From positions 19,317 through 83,316 of the forward strand of contig DIVW01000042.1 of NCBI GenBank assembly GCA_002428365.1: a stretch of 64,000 nt of DNA. The letters run 5' to 3'. This DNA comes from Propionibacteriaceae bacterium UBA6122. Its GTDB lineage: Bacteria > Actinomycetota > Actinomycetes > Propionibacteriales > Propionibacteriaceae. A program made the translations under genes and the position numbers. Positions 46,105-55,370 of this stretch are shown in pieces. The first letter of the stretch is position 1; every line of letters begins with the position of its first letter. The notes under the pieces were generated by a model. The model worked only from the letters and a program-made list of their open reading frames with translations. It did no database searches and was not told where the DNA came from.

Positions 46105-46710
46105 GTGGAGCAGCGGTACGCCGACTACTTCGGCGAAAGCTCAGAGTCGATCAAGCGCTATGTCGACATACTGCTGGACCGCGGAATCACGTGGGGCGTC
46201 ATCGGCCCACGTGAGGGAGAGCGGCTTTGGGAGCGCCACATTCTCAACTCGGTGGCGGGCGCTGGGCTGATCCCGGCCGATGCCACAGTGGCTGATGTTG
46301 GCTCTGGTGCTGGCCTGCCCGGGATCCCGTTGGCACTGTTGCGACCTGACCTGATGCTGACTCTGGTGGAGTCGTTGGCCAGGAGGTCGGCCTTCCTGGA
46401 ACAGGCGGTCGCTGAACTTGGTCTTGGTGAACGGGTCAGGGTTGTCCGTTCGCGAGCTGAGGATCACCGAGAGACCTATGACGTGGTGGTGAGCCGCGCG
46501 GTGGCACCGCTGCCGAAGCTCATTGGGTGGTGCGCACCGCTTTGTGGCAGCCGTGGTCGGGTGCTGGCCCTGAAGGGCCAGTCTGCCTCGACGGAGCTGG
46601 CTGAGGCTGGCCCGGAGTTGGCGCGAGCGAGGCTCACCGGGCAAATTCATGAGCTGGACGTGCCGCTGCTCCAGGAGCGCACCTGGGTGGTGGAGGCCGC
46701 CAGGCGATAG
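46105..46710 (+). CDS. rsmG: 16S rRNA m7G527 methyltransferase RsmG
   Basis: A 201-residue SAM-dependent methyltransferase, the usual length. It has ERLWERHILNSVA, SAM-binding VADVGSGAGLPGIPLAL, TLVESLARRSAFLEQ and the ALKGQ strand. It methylates G527 of 16S rRNA (E. coli numbering) and loss confers low streptomycin resistance in other bacteria. It begins with GTG right after the jag stop. Confidence 0.94.
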   Translation: MEQRYADYFGESSESIKRYVDILLDRGITWGVIGPREGERLWERHILNSVAGAGLIPADATVADVGSGAGLPGIPLALLRPDLMLTLVESLARRSAFLEQAVAELGLGERVRVVRSRAEDHRETYDVVVSRAVAPLPKLIGWCAPLCGSRGRVLALKGQSASTELAEAGPELARARLTGQIHELDVPLLQERTWVVEAARR

Positions 46711-46777
46711 GTTGTCCCGGCTGGTGGGCGTTGGTTTCGCCAGGCGGTAGGGGCCCGCGGTTTGGGCCTATGGTGAA

Positions 46778-46791
46778 GTTTCACGTGAAAC
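46778..46791. promoter_or_regulatory. parS site 1 (GTTTCACGTGAAAC)
   Basis: A perfect 14-base palindromic parS core in the spacer upstream of parA, 23 bases before its ATG. ParB binds such sites and loads near the origin; a position about 3-5 kb from oriC is normal. Confidence 0.95.
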
Positions 46792-46813
46792 ACCGACTGT
46801 CTCAGGAGAGCAG

Positions 46814-47734
46814 ATGTCGATCAATGCCCCGGTTGCCGCACGGCGTGCGGCCTTCGACGAACCCGACGAGCCAGTCGACGACGCCGGAGTGTCGGACGAC
46901 CTCAGCGGTGAGGTTTCACGTGAAACAGCGCTACCTCGGCCGCCACGCACGCGCACCATGGTCATCGCCAACCAGAAGGGCGGCGTCGGTAAGACCACCA
47001 CTGCGGTCAACCTGGCCACCGCACTGGCTCTGGGTGGCCTCAAAGTGCTGGTGATCGATCTTGACCCACAGGGCAATGCCTCGACCGCGCTCGGCGTAGA
47101 CCACAGTGAAGGAGTGCAGGGCACTTATGAGGCCCTCTCTGGCGAGGTTTCGATCGCCGAGTTGGTGCAGCGCTCCACTGAAGCGCCCGGGCTCTGGGTG
47201 CTGCCAGCGACGATCGACTTGGCCGGTGCCGAAATCGGCTTGGTGAATGTTCCCAGCCGGGAGAGCCGGCTGCTGCACGCGCTCCGCGACTTCAGTGAGT
47301 TGCACCACCCGGATTACGTCTTCATCGATTGCCCGCCCTCGCTGGGCCTGCTCACGCTCAACGCACTGGTGGCTGCAGATGAGATCCTCATTCCGATCCA
47401 GTGCGAGTACTACGCGCTGGAGGGGGTAACCCAGTTGCTGCGCACCATCAATCTGGTTAAAGGCTCGATGAACGAGCGGCTCTACCTTTCCACGGTCCTC
47501 TTGACGATGTTCGACTCGCGCACCCGGCTGGCCTCGCAGGTGGCCTCCGAGGTTCGGCGCCACTTCCCCAAAGAGACACTCCCAACCACGATCCCGCGCT
47601 CGGTGCGGGTTTCCGAGGCGCCGAGCTATGGACAGTCGGTGATCAACTACCACGCGGCCTCCGCCGGGGCGCAGGCCTACCTGGCAGCGGCCACTGAGCT
47701 GGCGCATCGCGGCGCTGACCTGAAGGAGAAGTGA
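46814..47734 (+). CDS. parA: Chromosome partitioning ATPase ParA
   Basis: A 306-residue Walker ATPase with KGGVGKTT at residues 55-62, [10 protein letters not shown] and DCPPSLGLL motifs. It drives ParB-origin segregation. The first about 45 residues are an extra acidic, disordered segment before the ATPase domain. DNA encoding residues 34-38 (VSRET) is itself an exact parS site. The CDS follows parS 1 by 22 bases. Confidence 0.95.
   Translation: MSINAPVAARRAAFDEPDEPVDDAGVSDDLSGEVSRETALPRPPRTRTMVIANQKGGVGKTTTAVNLATALALGGLKVLVIDLDPQGNASTALGVDHSEGVQGTYEALSGEVSIAELVQRSTEAPGLWVLPATIDLAGAEIGLVNVPSRESRLLHALRDFSELHHPDYVFIDCPPSLGLLTLNALVAADEILIPIQCEYYALEGVTQLLRTINLVKGSMNERLYLSTVLLTMFDSRTRLASQVASEVRRHFPKETLPTTIPRSVRVSEAPSYGQSVINYHAASAGAQAYLAAATELAHRGADLKEK
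46913..46926. promoter_or_regulatory. parS site 2 inside parA
   Basis: A second exact GTTTCACGTGAAAC core lies within the coding sequence of the non-conserved ParA N-terminal extension, 135 bases after parS 1. The sequence identity is perfect, so it is likely a functional ParB-binding site. Confidence 0.9.
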
Positions 47735-47735
47735 G

Positions 47736-48638
47736 TTGAACGCACCACGTCGCACCGGTTTGGGTAAGGGTCTTGGCGACTTGCTGCAGCGCACCGATCC
47801 GGAGTTGGCGCCCGCAGGGGAAGCTGTGGCGGAGTCGTCCGGCTCGGTTGGTGGCGCTCGCTTTGCCGAGATCCCGATTGACGCCATCACGCCGAACCCG
47901 AAGCAGCCGCGGACGGTGTTCGATGAGGATGCCCTGGCCGAGTTGGTCGACTCCATCAAAGAGGTGGGACTGCTGCAACCGGTGGTGGTGCGCCCGCTCG
48001 AAGACGGTCGCTACGAGCTCGTTATGGGCGAGCGCCGGACTCGCGCAAGTCAACAAGCCGGTTTATCGACAATTCCGGCGATCATCCGCCGTACCGAAGA
48101 AGCGGACCTGCTGCGCGACGCCCTGCTGGAGAATCTGCACCGAGCCCAGTTGAATCCCTTGGAAGAAGCTGCCGCCTATCAGCAGATGCTGCGGGACTTC
48201 GGCTGCACCCAAGAAGAGCTCTCCACGCGGATCAAGCGCTCCCGGCCGCAGATCTCAAACACCATTCGGCTGCTGCAGTTGCCCTCACCGGTGCAGCGAC
48301 GCGTGGCCGCTGGGGTGCTGAGCGCCGGACATGCGCGAGCACTGCTGATGCTGCCCGACGTCGCCTCGATGGAGAAGCTCGCCACTCGAATCGTGGCCGA
48401 GGGTCTCTCGGTGCGGGCGGTGGAAGAAATCGTCGCCGTTGGTGAGCACGGTGCCAAACGAGCGCCCCGCTCCAAGAAGGCTGCTGAACCACCAGCGGCG
48501 GCCGTCCGGCTAAAGGGTGAGCTTTCTGATCGGCTCGACACCCGGGTTTCCATCACCGGTACGGCCAAGCGCGGTCGAATCGTGATCGACTACGCCGGCG
48601 CCGATGACCTGGAGCGGATCGTCGGCCTGCTCCTGTAG
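47736..48638 (+). CDS. parB: Chromosome partitioning protein ParB
   Basis: A 300-residue CTP-dependent DNA clamp. The N-terminal [10 protein letters not shown] peptide (ParA contact) precedes the ParB core [16 protein letters not shown], the CTP-site motif [25 protein letters not shown] and a helix-turn-helix ([19 protein letters not shown]). The C-terminal dimer domain ends near residue 300. The start is TTG at 47736, with GAAGGAG about 7 bases upstream and no ATG alternative. Confidence 0.95.
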   Translation: MNAPRRTGLGKGLGDLLQRTDPELAPAGEAVAESSGSVGGARFAEIPIDAITPNPKQPRTVFDEDALAELVDSIKEVGLLQPVVVRPLEDGRYELVMGERRTRASQQAGLSTIPAIIRRTEEADLLRDALLENLHRAQLNPLEEAAAYQQMLRDFGCTQEELSTRIKRSRPQISNTIRLLQLPSPVQRRVAAGVLSAGHARALLMLPDVASMEKLATRIVAEGLSVRAVEEIVAVGEHGAKRAPRSKKAAEPPAAAVRLKGELSDRLDTRVSITGTAKRGRIVIDYAGADDLERIVGLLL

Positions 48639-49030
48639 GACACCGCAAGCCGATTTATCGACAAATACCATGGCCCCGGGCCTACCCAGTTCCCTGAGCC
48701 CCACCCAAGATCCCTGAGCCCCACCCAAGATCCCTGAGCTTGTCGAAGGGTCGGGTTTGGGCGGGTTCAACCATCTTGGGGCTTCGACGGGCTCAGCCAA
48801 CTGCTGGTCGCGTACACCCAAGTTCCCTGAGCCCCACCCAAGTTCCCTGAGCCCCACCCAAGATCCCTGAGCCTGTCGAAGGGTCGTGGCGGCCACCCGA
48901 CCCTTCGACAAGCTCAGGGAACTGGTGGCGGCTCAGGGAACTGGTGGCGGCTCAGGGAACTGGTGGCGGCTCAGGGAACTGGTGGCGGCTCAGGGAACTG
49001 TTTGGGGTCGGGGAACTGGGCAGGCGGGCT
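48639..49030. repeat. Convergent-gene spacer with tandem and inverted CCCTGAGC repeats
   Basis: The left side contains CCCTGAGC-type units spaced about 21 bases apart. The right side holds four exact 19-base units (48,913-48,988; CTCAGGGAACTGGTGGCGG) plus a partial fifth. A 22-base stem (48,865-48,886 with 48,898-48,919, one mismatch) has an 11-base loop between. Words like TTCGACAAGCTCAGGG are known as actinobacterial extragenic repeats (from memory). It probably ends transcription of parB and the convergent acetyltransferase gene. Confidence 0.85.
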
Positions 49031-49522
49031 TCAGCTGTCGAAGGCCAACTCGAGGTGATCGACGGTGAACACCAGGCCGGGGTACTGATTGCCCGCGTCC
49101 ACGGTCACAAAGCCGAGGCGGTGGTACCAATCGGCCAGCCGGGTGTTCTCACCGACAATCCCGATCTTCAGCCGGACGCCGCCGCCAGCGCGGGCTCGGC
49201 GGACCGCCTCGGCCACCAGGGCCTCGCCGTGGCCCTGATGGCGAGCGTCCGGCAACACCGCGAGATGGCGTAGGGACCACACCTGCCAATCCGAGGACGG
49301 GCCGACGAAAGCGCAGCCGACTAAGGCGTCACCGCGCTGAGCTGCATACAGCTGAAACCCCTTGGCAACCACCGCCGCCACCTGCCCCTCGGCCCAAAAG
49401 GCTGGATTACTAGGGGTGTTGTCAGCAGTGATGCCGTAGGCGGCAGTATCGGTGGCGAATCCGCGGTGCAGCACGTCCAGGCATTCGCCATACCGCGCAG
49501 GGCCGATGTCAAGCAGCGCCAT
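49031..49522 (-). CDS. GNAT family N-acetyltransferase
   Basis: A 163-residue single-domain GNAT. The acetyl-CoA binding segment reads LRHLAVLPDARHQGHGEALV, followed by IGIVGENTRLADWYHRLGFV, typical motifs A and B. Substrate unknown. It reads toward parB. Only 3 bases separate it from the ddl gene upstream, so it is likely cotranscribed. Confidence 0.85.
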   Translation of the reverse strand: MALLDIGPARYGECLDVLHRGFATDTAAYGITADNTPSNPAFWAEGQVAAVVAKGFQLYAAQRGDALVGCAFVGPSSDWQVWSLRHLAVLPDARHQGHGEALVAEAVRRARAGGGVRLKIGIVGENTRLADWYHRLGFVTVDAGNQYPGLVFTVDHLELAFDS

Positions 49523-49525
49523 GGC

Positions 49526-50491
49526 TCAGCCGAGGTGGCGTACCCAGGCATTGTCGACCAGCTGGGAGCACAGCAGACCGAAATCCCAGCCGGCCGCCTC
49601 GACCGCTTGGGGGAACAAGGAGGTCTCAGTCATGCCGGGAGCGGAGTTGGCCTCGATGAAGACCGGGGTGCCGTCATTGGTCACGATGATGTCGGCGCGG
49701 GAGTGGCCCTGCAGACCCAGTACCTGGTGGGCCGAGATTGCCAGGTCGGCGCAGGCCTTGGCCACGTCCGCCGAAAGCTCGGCAGGCACGATGAACCGGG
49801 TTTCACCCGCGGTGTAACGGGCGGTGTAGTCATAGATGCCGGAGTTGGGCCGAATCTCCACCGCAGGCAGCGCGACGGTCTTTCCGTCCAGTTCCACCAC
49901 TGAAACGGCCACTTCGGTACCGACAATGAACTGTTCGACCACCGTGACGTCCCCATAGGCGTAGGCGCCCACCATTGCCGCCGGCAGTTCGTCGGCCGAG
50001 GTCACCATCGAGCAGCCGAGTGCGGAGCCGCTGCGGGCGGGCTTCACCATCAGCGGGAAGCCAAATCGCTCACCGAGGGCGGTCACCAGTGCTGCGGCGC
50101 CGAGTTCACGGAACATGTCGTGCGGCAGCGCAACCGAAGCCGGGGTGATGATGCCAGCCTGGGCAACCAACGGCCCGGCAATGGCCTTATTGAAGCTACG
50201 ACGTGCAGCCGCTGGGGACGAGCCGACGTAGGCCACGTCGAGCAGGTTCAACACCTGCTGTAGCCCGCCGTCCTCGCCAACCCCGCCGTGCAGCAAGGGG
50301 AAGACGACCGGGTTGTTCAGGCCGCGCAGCAGCTCGATCAGACCGGCATTCAGGTCGGACTCAATGACCTCACGGCCCTGATCGCGCAACGCCTGAGCCA
50401 CGCGTCGACCCGAGCGCAGCGACACTTCCCGTTCGTGGGATAGTCCGCCGGCCAGCACAACGATGGGGCCATGGGCTTGGGTGTCGTTCAT
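49526..50491 (-). CDS. ddl: D-alanine--D-alanine ligase
   Basis: A 321-residue ATP-grasp enzyme. Features include VLAGGLSHEREVSLRSG, LHGGVGEDGGLQQVL, KPARSGSALGCSMV and EANSAPGMTETSLFP. It makes D-Ala-D-Ala for peptidoglycan. It is slightly shorter than the typical Ddl (about 350). The aminotransferase stop lies 8 bases upstream of its ATG. Confidence 0.9.
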   Translation of the reverse strand: MNDTQAHGPIVVLAGGLSHEREVSLRSGRRVAQALRDQGREVIESDLNAGLIELLRGLNNPVVFPLLHGGVGEDGGLQQVLNLLDVAYVGSSPAAARRSFNKAIAGPLVAQAGIITPASVALPHDMFRELGAAALVTALGERFGFPLMVKPARSGSALGCSMVTSADELPAAMVGAYAYGDVTVVEQFIVGTEVAVSVVELDGKTVALPAVEIRPNSGIYDYTARYTAGETRFIVPAELSADVAKACADLAISAHQVLGLQGHSRADIIVTNDGTPVFIEANSAPGMTETSLFPQAVEAAGWDFGLLCSQLVDNAWVRHLG

Positions 50492-50499
50492 TGCGGTTC

Positions 50500-51834
50500 C
50501 TAACTGATGTCCGGTGCCGGGCCGGTTTGCAGGTCGTTGTGCCGGGCGGTGCCCGGGATGATGCCGAAGGTGCGGTTCATCTCCATCTCAGCGGCGATGA
50601 CTTCACCCAGTCGGCGAGTGCCTTCCAAGATCCGCTCGGGAGGCGGGAAGCAGAATGAGAGCCGCAGGTTGCGGCTGCCCAGGCCGTCGGCGTAGAAGGC
50701 CGTGCCGGGGGTGAAGGCCACCCGGGCCGAGACCGCTCGGGGCAGCATGGCTTGGGAGTCGATGCCCTCTGGCAGCGTCAGCCAGACGAAGAAACCGCCG
50801 TTGGGCACCGTCCAGGTGCTGCCTGGGGGCATGTGCTCGGCCAGACCGGCCAGCATGGCGTCGCGGCGCTCGCGGTACATGTCGCGGAAGGCGACGATCT
50901 GACCGCGCCAGTCGAACTCATTGAGATAGGTAGAGATGGCGTACTGGCTGAACACTGGCGGCGCCAGGGTGGCGGCCTCCTGGGTGAGCACCAGCTTTTC
51001 GCGCACGGCATGGGGAGCCAGAGCCCAGCCAATCCGGAACCCCGGAGCGAAGGTCTTGGAGAACGAGCCAAGGTAAACCACGTTGTCAGCGTCCATTGAA
51101 CGCATGGCGGGCATCGGCTCGCCCTCGAGGGTGAGCAGCCCGTAGGGGTTGTCCTCGATGATCAGCAGGTCGTATTCCTTGGCGACCTCGAGGATCGCGC
51201 GGCGCCGCTCCACCGGCTGGGTGACCCCGGTCGGGTTCTGGAAGTTCGGGATGGTGTAGAGGAACTTCACCCGCTCCCCGGCCGCCCGCAGACTCACCAG
51301 TGCCTGTCGCAGCGCATCGGGAAGGATGCCGTGATCGTCCATCGCTACGTGGACGACCTTGGCCTGGTAGGCATGGAAAGTGCCTAACGCACCGACGTAG
51401 CTGGGGCCTTCAGCCAAGATCACGTCGCCGGGATCGATGAACACTCGGGTGACCAGGTCGAGCGCCTGTTGGGAGCCGCAGGAGACGACCACATCGTCGG
51501 GGTGGGCGTGGATGTGCTCCTCGGCCATCACCTCGACGATCTGCTCACGCATGAACAGCTCTCCTTGGCCGGAGCCGTACTGCATCGCTTGGACGCCACG
51601 CTCGGCAACCAGGCGGCTCATCGCTTCCCCCAGTGCCTCGCGGGGCAGATCGGCGATATTCGGCATGCCGCCAGCCAAGGAGACCACTTCGGGCCGGTTG
51701 GCTACGGCGAACAAAGCTCGGACGGCAGATACCTGCAATCCGTGGGTTCGTTCGGCGTAGGCATCAACATATTGGTCCAGTCGCGTGTCGCGACGGGACG
51801 GCTCGGGCAGACTCACCGGTCCAGATTGCCGCAC
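50500..51834 (-). CDS. PLP-dependent aminotransferase (class I/II, 2-aminoadipate-like)
   Basis: A 444-residue fold-type I aminotransferase. The PLP Lys is in GSFSKTFAPGFRIGW; TIPNFQNPTGV and IIEDNPYG are family motifs. It belongs to the group of LysN/MocR-C-terminus-like aminotransferases, without a GntR DNA-binding domain. Substrate unassigned; being cotranscribed with ddl, a role in amino-acid supply is possible but speculative. Start ATG at 51834 is the first in frame. Confidence 0.85.
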   Translation of the reverse strand: MRQSGPVSLPEPSRRDTRLDQYVDAYAERTHGLQVSAVRALFAVANRPEVVSLAGGMPNIADLPREALGEAMSRLVAERGVQAMQYGSGQGELFMREQIVEVMAEEHIHAHPDDVVVSCGSQQALDLVTRVFIDPGDVILAEGPSYVGALGTFHAYQAKVVHVAMDDHGILPDALRQALVSLRAAGERVKFLYTIPNFQNPTGVTQPVERRRAILEVAKEYDLLIIEDNPYGLLTLEGEPMPAMRSMDADNVVYLGSFSKTFAPGFRIGWALAPHAVREKLVLTQEAATLAPPVFSQYAISTYLNEFDWRGQIVAFRDMYRERRDAMLAGLAEHMPPGSTWTVPNGGFFVWLTLPEGIDSQAMLPRAVSARVAFTPGTAFYADGLGSRNLRLSFCFPPPERILEGTRRLGEVIAAEMEMNRTFGIIPGTARHNDLQTGPAPDIS

Positions 51835-51894
51835 TGACGGCCTAGGATGAAATCGGCCAGCCCGAATCTGGTCTAAGAAAACGCAAGGAAGTCC

Positions 51895-52434
51895 ATGGCG
51901 CGAATCTCATCGCTGGTCGCCGCGGAGCTGATCGAACTGCCCTGCCCCTACTGCGGGCGGCAACTCCCGGCCGGTACGGACTGGCTGGTGGCCGCCCAAT
52001 CGCAGTGGGGTCGCTGTGGGGTGAAGCTGACCCAGAACGGCACAGTGGTCGGCATTTTGGCATTGGCTCCCGGCGAGGAACGTGGCCAGGGGCTGGTGAA
52101 GGCGCTGTGGGTACGCCCTGAGGTGAGCGGACGGGGCTACGGCCGCCAACTGGTGCAGGGTGCCGCGGCCGAGATGGTGCGGCTAAAGCTCGATGTCCTC
52201 CTGGCCGCCGGCGGGCGCACACACCTGGCCTGCGCGACCCCGCCGAGTGGGTTCCTGGCTGCGGTGGGCTTCGTCCGACCGCCAGATTCGCGGCTGTGGC
52301 GACTGGAACTGCACCGAGCAGTGCTGGAACGCAGCGGACTCGGCCTGCTCGGCCGCCTGTTGCGAGGCCTGGGAAATGGCCCCGAGCCTGCCGGTGGTGC
52401 CGTGTCCTCCCACGCGACCCGCAGCGGTCGCTGA
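51895..52434 (+). CDS. GNAT-like acetyltransferase with N-terminal CxxC
   Basis: A 179-residue protein. Residues 17-21 form CPYCG, a Zn-knuckle or redox-like half, followed by a GNAT core with LWVRPEVSGRGYGRQLVQGAA (acetyl-CoA pyrophosphate loop) and GFLAAVGFVRP. The C-terminal 40 residues are low complexity. Plus-strand gene isolated between two minus-strand genes; substrate unknown. Confidence 0.65.
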   Translation: MARISSLVAAELIELPCPYCGRQLPAGTDWLVAAQSQWGRCGVKLTQNGTVVGILALAPGEERGQGLVKALWVRPEVSGRGYGRQLVQGAAAEMVRLKLDVLLAAGGRTHLACATPPSGFLAAVGFVRPPDSRLWRLELHRAVLERSGLGLLGRLLRGLGNGPEPAGGAVSSHATRSGR

Positions 52435-52461
52435 TCGGTCGCTCCGCTTGACCCATCCTGC

Positions 52462-53715
52462 TTAGGCGGGCGGATCCTTGGTGATGCTGGCAGTGATATC
52501 GCTGATGGAGCCGTCGGCTCGGTATTCATACACCGCCGCGCTGCTGTGTTCGCCGGTGGTGATTAGCGCAAAGGTTCGATCAGCGGCCGGGTAACTGACG
52601 TTGTGATCGATCCAGGTGCCCTCGTTGAGGTAGACCGACCCATCGGGCAGCTTGCGGTAGTCGGGAATGTGGGTGTGGCCGAAGACGACCACCTCGACCT
52701 GCTCGGCGGGATTATGCAGGTACTGCGCGATCGCCTGCTTGGCGAAGTAGCCGATGTCCAGGGCGCCGGCAGCAGCTTCAATGAAGGACGTACTGACCTG
52801 GACCTTGTTTATCTCTTGCCGCTGACTCCAGGTGCGCTGAATGTCGACGAACAGGGTGGGGGCCGAGATCCGGCCGTCGGGCTGCGCCACCGGGTAGAAG
52901 TCCTGAAGCGAGAAGCTGCCATGTAAGCCGGCGAAGTCGAGGTCGAACACATGGTCCTCGAAGCGCTCGAACGGGGTGATCCGGTTCATCTCCGCGCTCA
53001 GCACCCGGTAATACACGTAGGCGCCGTACTGGTCGATGTCTGACTTCTCCGGCGCCGAAGCGATCTCGGGGTAGTCCTTCTTGATCGGCGGGCGGCCTTG
53101 AAGAATCCAGCTGGCCGCGATGCGGGCATAGAAGTAGCCCGGCGGCAGCATGGTGGCCTCTTGGTGGGCGAGGGCTGAGTTGGTGACGGAGTCGGGTGCG
53201 GAAAACACGTCATAGCGGTGACCATGCTCGATCACCACTTCGCCGCGATCACCGGTGCGATGAAGGCCCAGTCCAGCGGCGTCCCGTGCCTCTACGGTGC
53301 CCGGAACTGCCTCAGCGAGTACGCCGGATTCCAGCAACATGTCGTGGTTTCCCGGGACGTAAACGAACTTGATTCCTGAGGCGACCAGCCGGTTCAGCTC
53401 ATCGATCACCACCTGGTTGTTGGCGATCACCTTGGCGTAGAACTGACGCGGATCGTTGTAGGCGGCACAGGTGAGGGGCAGGTACCAGTCGTCGAGGAAG
53501 TCACCATTGATCACCAGCTCGCCTACATCGCTGGTCTGTTGAAGACGCCGCAGGAAGTCCACGAGGTGCGTCCGGTTGGCAACGTCTTCAGCAAAAGCAT
53601 CATCGATGCCGAGGTGTAGGTCGCTGATCACGACGATCTTGTCCCTGGTCGCACTGGGCTGCCATAACGGCATTTGGTCAGCAGGGCTTGCAGGTTTGGG
53701 GGTGGCAAGAATCAC
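52462..53715 (-). CDS. Calcineurin-like metallophosphoesterase
   Basis: A 417-residue phosphoesterase with the complete metal set: ISDLHLGID, NGDFLDDW, VPGNHDMLLE, EHGHRYDVF and VFGHTHIPDY. There is no signal peptide or membrane helix. The longer middle region (about 190-330) is unassigned. Substrate unknown. It shows no operon link; it converges with the CxxC acetyltransferase gene. Confidence 0.85.
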   Translation of the reverse strand: MILATPKPASPADQMPLWQPSATRDKIVVISDLHLGIDDAFAEDVANRTHLVDFLRRLQQTSDVGELVINGDFLDDWYLPLTCAAYNDPRQFYAKVIANNQVVIDELNRLVASGIKFVYVPGNHDMLLESGVLAEAVPGTVEARDAAGLGLHRTGDRGEVVIEHGHRYDVFSAPDSVTNSALAHQEATMLPPGYFYARIAASWILQGRPPIKKDYPEIASAPEKSDIDQYGAYVYYRVLSAEMNRITPFERFEDHVFDLDFAGLHGSFSLQDFYPVAQPDGRISAPTLFVDIQRTWSQRQEINKVQVSTSFIEAAAGALDIGYFAKQAIAQYLHNPAEQVEVVVFGHTHIPDYRKLPDGSVYLNEGTWIDHNVSYPAADRTFALITTGEHSSAAVYEYRADGSISDITASITKDPPA

Positions 53716-53868
53716 GGTAAGTCGACCTCTCTGTCGATGTGCCCTTTGGTGTTAGGCGCCATCGAAGCCCGACGCGCCCTCTCAAGCATCGAAGCACACC
53801 GCGAGGCGGTGGGTGGGTCGAACATGCGGTTGGGGCCATGCTGTGGCCCCAACCCGGTCGCAATCAGC

Positions 53869-54189
53869 TCAGATGAACTCGTCCAATGCCTTGCGGAAGG
53901 CCGACTTCGGCTTGGCGCCGACGAACTGCTTGACGAGTTGGCCGCCGAGGAAGATCTGAATAGTCGGCAGGCTCATTACCCCTTGCTGGAGGGGGGTCTG
54001 GGTGTTGGTGTTGGTGTCCATCTTGACGAAGGTCACCTGGTCGCCCAGCTCAGTGGACAGCTCTTCGATGATCGGGGAGAGCTGCCGACAGGGTGCGCAC
54101 CAATCGGCCCAATAGTCGACGACCACCGGCTTGGCGGAAGCGAGCACAACATCGGAAAAGGTGGCGTCGGTGACGTCGACCACGGCCAT
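53869..54189 (-). CDS. trxA: Thioredoxin
   Basis: A 106-residue thioredoxin with active site WCAPC (most have WCGPC) in YWADWCAPCRQL and the cis-Pro loop SLPTIQIF. It reduces protein disulfides using electrons from TrxB. The start at 54189 gives the standard thioredoxin length and follows GAGGAG by 9 bases; a longer frame begins five residues earlier. Confidence 0.94.
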   Translation of the reverse strand: MAVVDVTDATFSDVVLASAKPVVVDYWADWCAPCRQLSPIIEELSTELGDQVTFVKMDTNTNTQTPLQQGVMSLPTIQIFLGGQLVKQFVGAKPKSAFRKALDEFI

Positions 54190-54233
54190 CTGAGGACTCC
54201 TCAATACTTCGCGTTCAGGTAAATCAGCTTAGG

Positions 54234-55172
54234 TCACTGGTCAGACAAAGCCGCCAGGTAACGCTCCGCGTCCAGCGCGGCCGCACAACCCGTACCGGCA
54301 GCAGTGATGGCCTGCCGGTAGGTGTGATCGACTAGGTCGCCGCTAGCGAAAACGCCGGCCAGGTTGGTACGGGTGCTGGGAGCGTCCACCAACACATAGC
54401 CGGCATCGTCGAGGTCTACCTGACCCTTGACCAGCTCGGAACGCGGATCGTGACCGATGGCCACAAACAGGCCCTGAATGGGGAGCTCACGGGTCTGGCC
54501 GGTGACGGTGTCGGTGAGGATGGCACCGGTGATCGCCGAGTCGCCAGTTAGGCCGGTGATTACCGAGTTCCAGGCGGGGATGATCTTCGGGTCGGCCAGG
54601 GCGCGATCGACCATGATCTTGGAGCCACGCAGCTCATCGCGGCGGTGGATCAGGGTCACCGTCTTGGCGAAGCGGGTGAGGAAGGTGGCCTCCTCCAGCG
54701 CAGAATCGCCGCCGCCGACTACGGCAATGTCCTTATCGCGGAAGAAGAAGCCGTCGCAGGTGGCACACCAGGAAACCCCGCGGCCGCTCAATCGGTCTTC
54801 ATCGGCCAGGCCGAGGCGCCGATAGCCCGAACCCATGGACAGGATGACTGCCTTGGCCGAGTAGGTGTTGCCCTCACCATCGGTGACGGTCTTGATCGGG
54901 CCGGTCAGGTCGACCGCAGTCACATCGTCGGTGATGATCTCGGCCCCGAAACGCTCGGCCTGCCCGCGCATGTTCATCATCAGCTCGGGGCCCATGACGC
55001 CGTCGGTGAAGCCGGGGTAGTTCTCCACCTCGGTGGTGTTCATCAAAGCACCGCCAGCAGTGATGGCGCCTTCGAAAAGCAGGGGCTTGAGCCCGGCACG
55101 GGCGGTGTAGATCGCCGCGGTGAAACCGGACGGGCCGGAGCCGATGATGATGACTTCACGGATGTCGGACAT
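54234..55172 (-). CDS. trxB: Thioredoxin reductase
   Basis: A 312-residue low-molecular-weight TrxB. FAD-binding [14 protein letters not shown], the redox site CATC in [15 protein letters not shown]-binding [12 protein letters not shown] and a C-terminal FAD motif [15 protein letters not shown] are all present. It transfers electrons from NADPH to thioredoxin. trxA follows on the same strand after 44 bases, forming a two-gene unit. Confidence 0.96.
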   Translation of the reverse strand: MSDIREVIIIGSGPSGFTAAIYTARAGLKPLLFEGAITAGGALMNTTEVENYPGFTDGVMGPELMMNMRGQAERFGAEIITDDVTAVDLTGPIKTVTDGEGNTYSAKAVILSMGSGYRRLGLADEDRLSGRGVSWCATCDGFFFRDKDIAVVGGGDSALEEATFLTRFAKTVTLIHRRDELRGSKIMVDRALADPKIIPAWNSVITGLTGDSAITGAILTDTVTGQTRELPIQGLFVAIGHDPRSELVKGQVDLDDAGYVLVDAPSTRTNLAGVFASGDLVDHTYRQAITAAGTGCAAALDAERYLAALSDQ

Positions 55173-55370
55173 AGTTCCTCAACAGATCTTTGGGTAGGAC
55201 GCTCACTCTAGCTGCGCTAGGCATTCGCCCTCGATAACCATCAGCACCCGCCAGGGATTCCCGATACCCCCGGCGGTATCCAACTATGGCGGGGTCTGGG
55301 GCTAGGTATTCCTCCACCAGCAACGCTGAGCGGGTGGGTTGGTCGGTCCAGTGCCGGTTAGGCTCGCGGC

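Noticed and set aside
48913..49000. CRISPR-like array (19-base repeats)
   Set aside because: Units are directly adjacent with no spacers and no cas genes; it is a tandem extragenic repeat.
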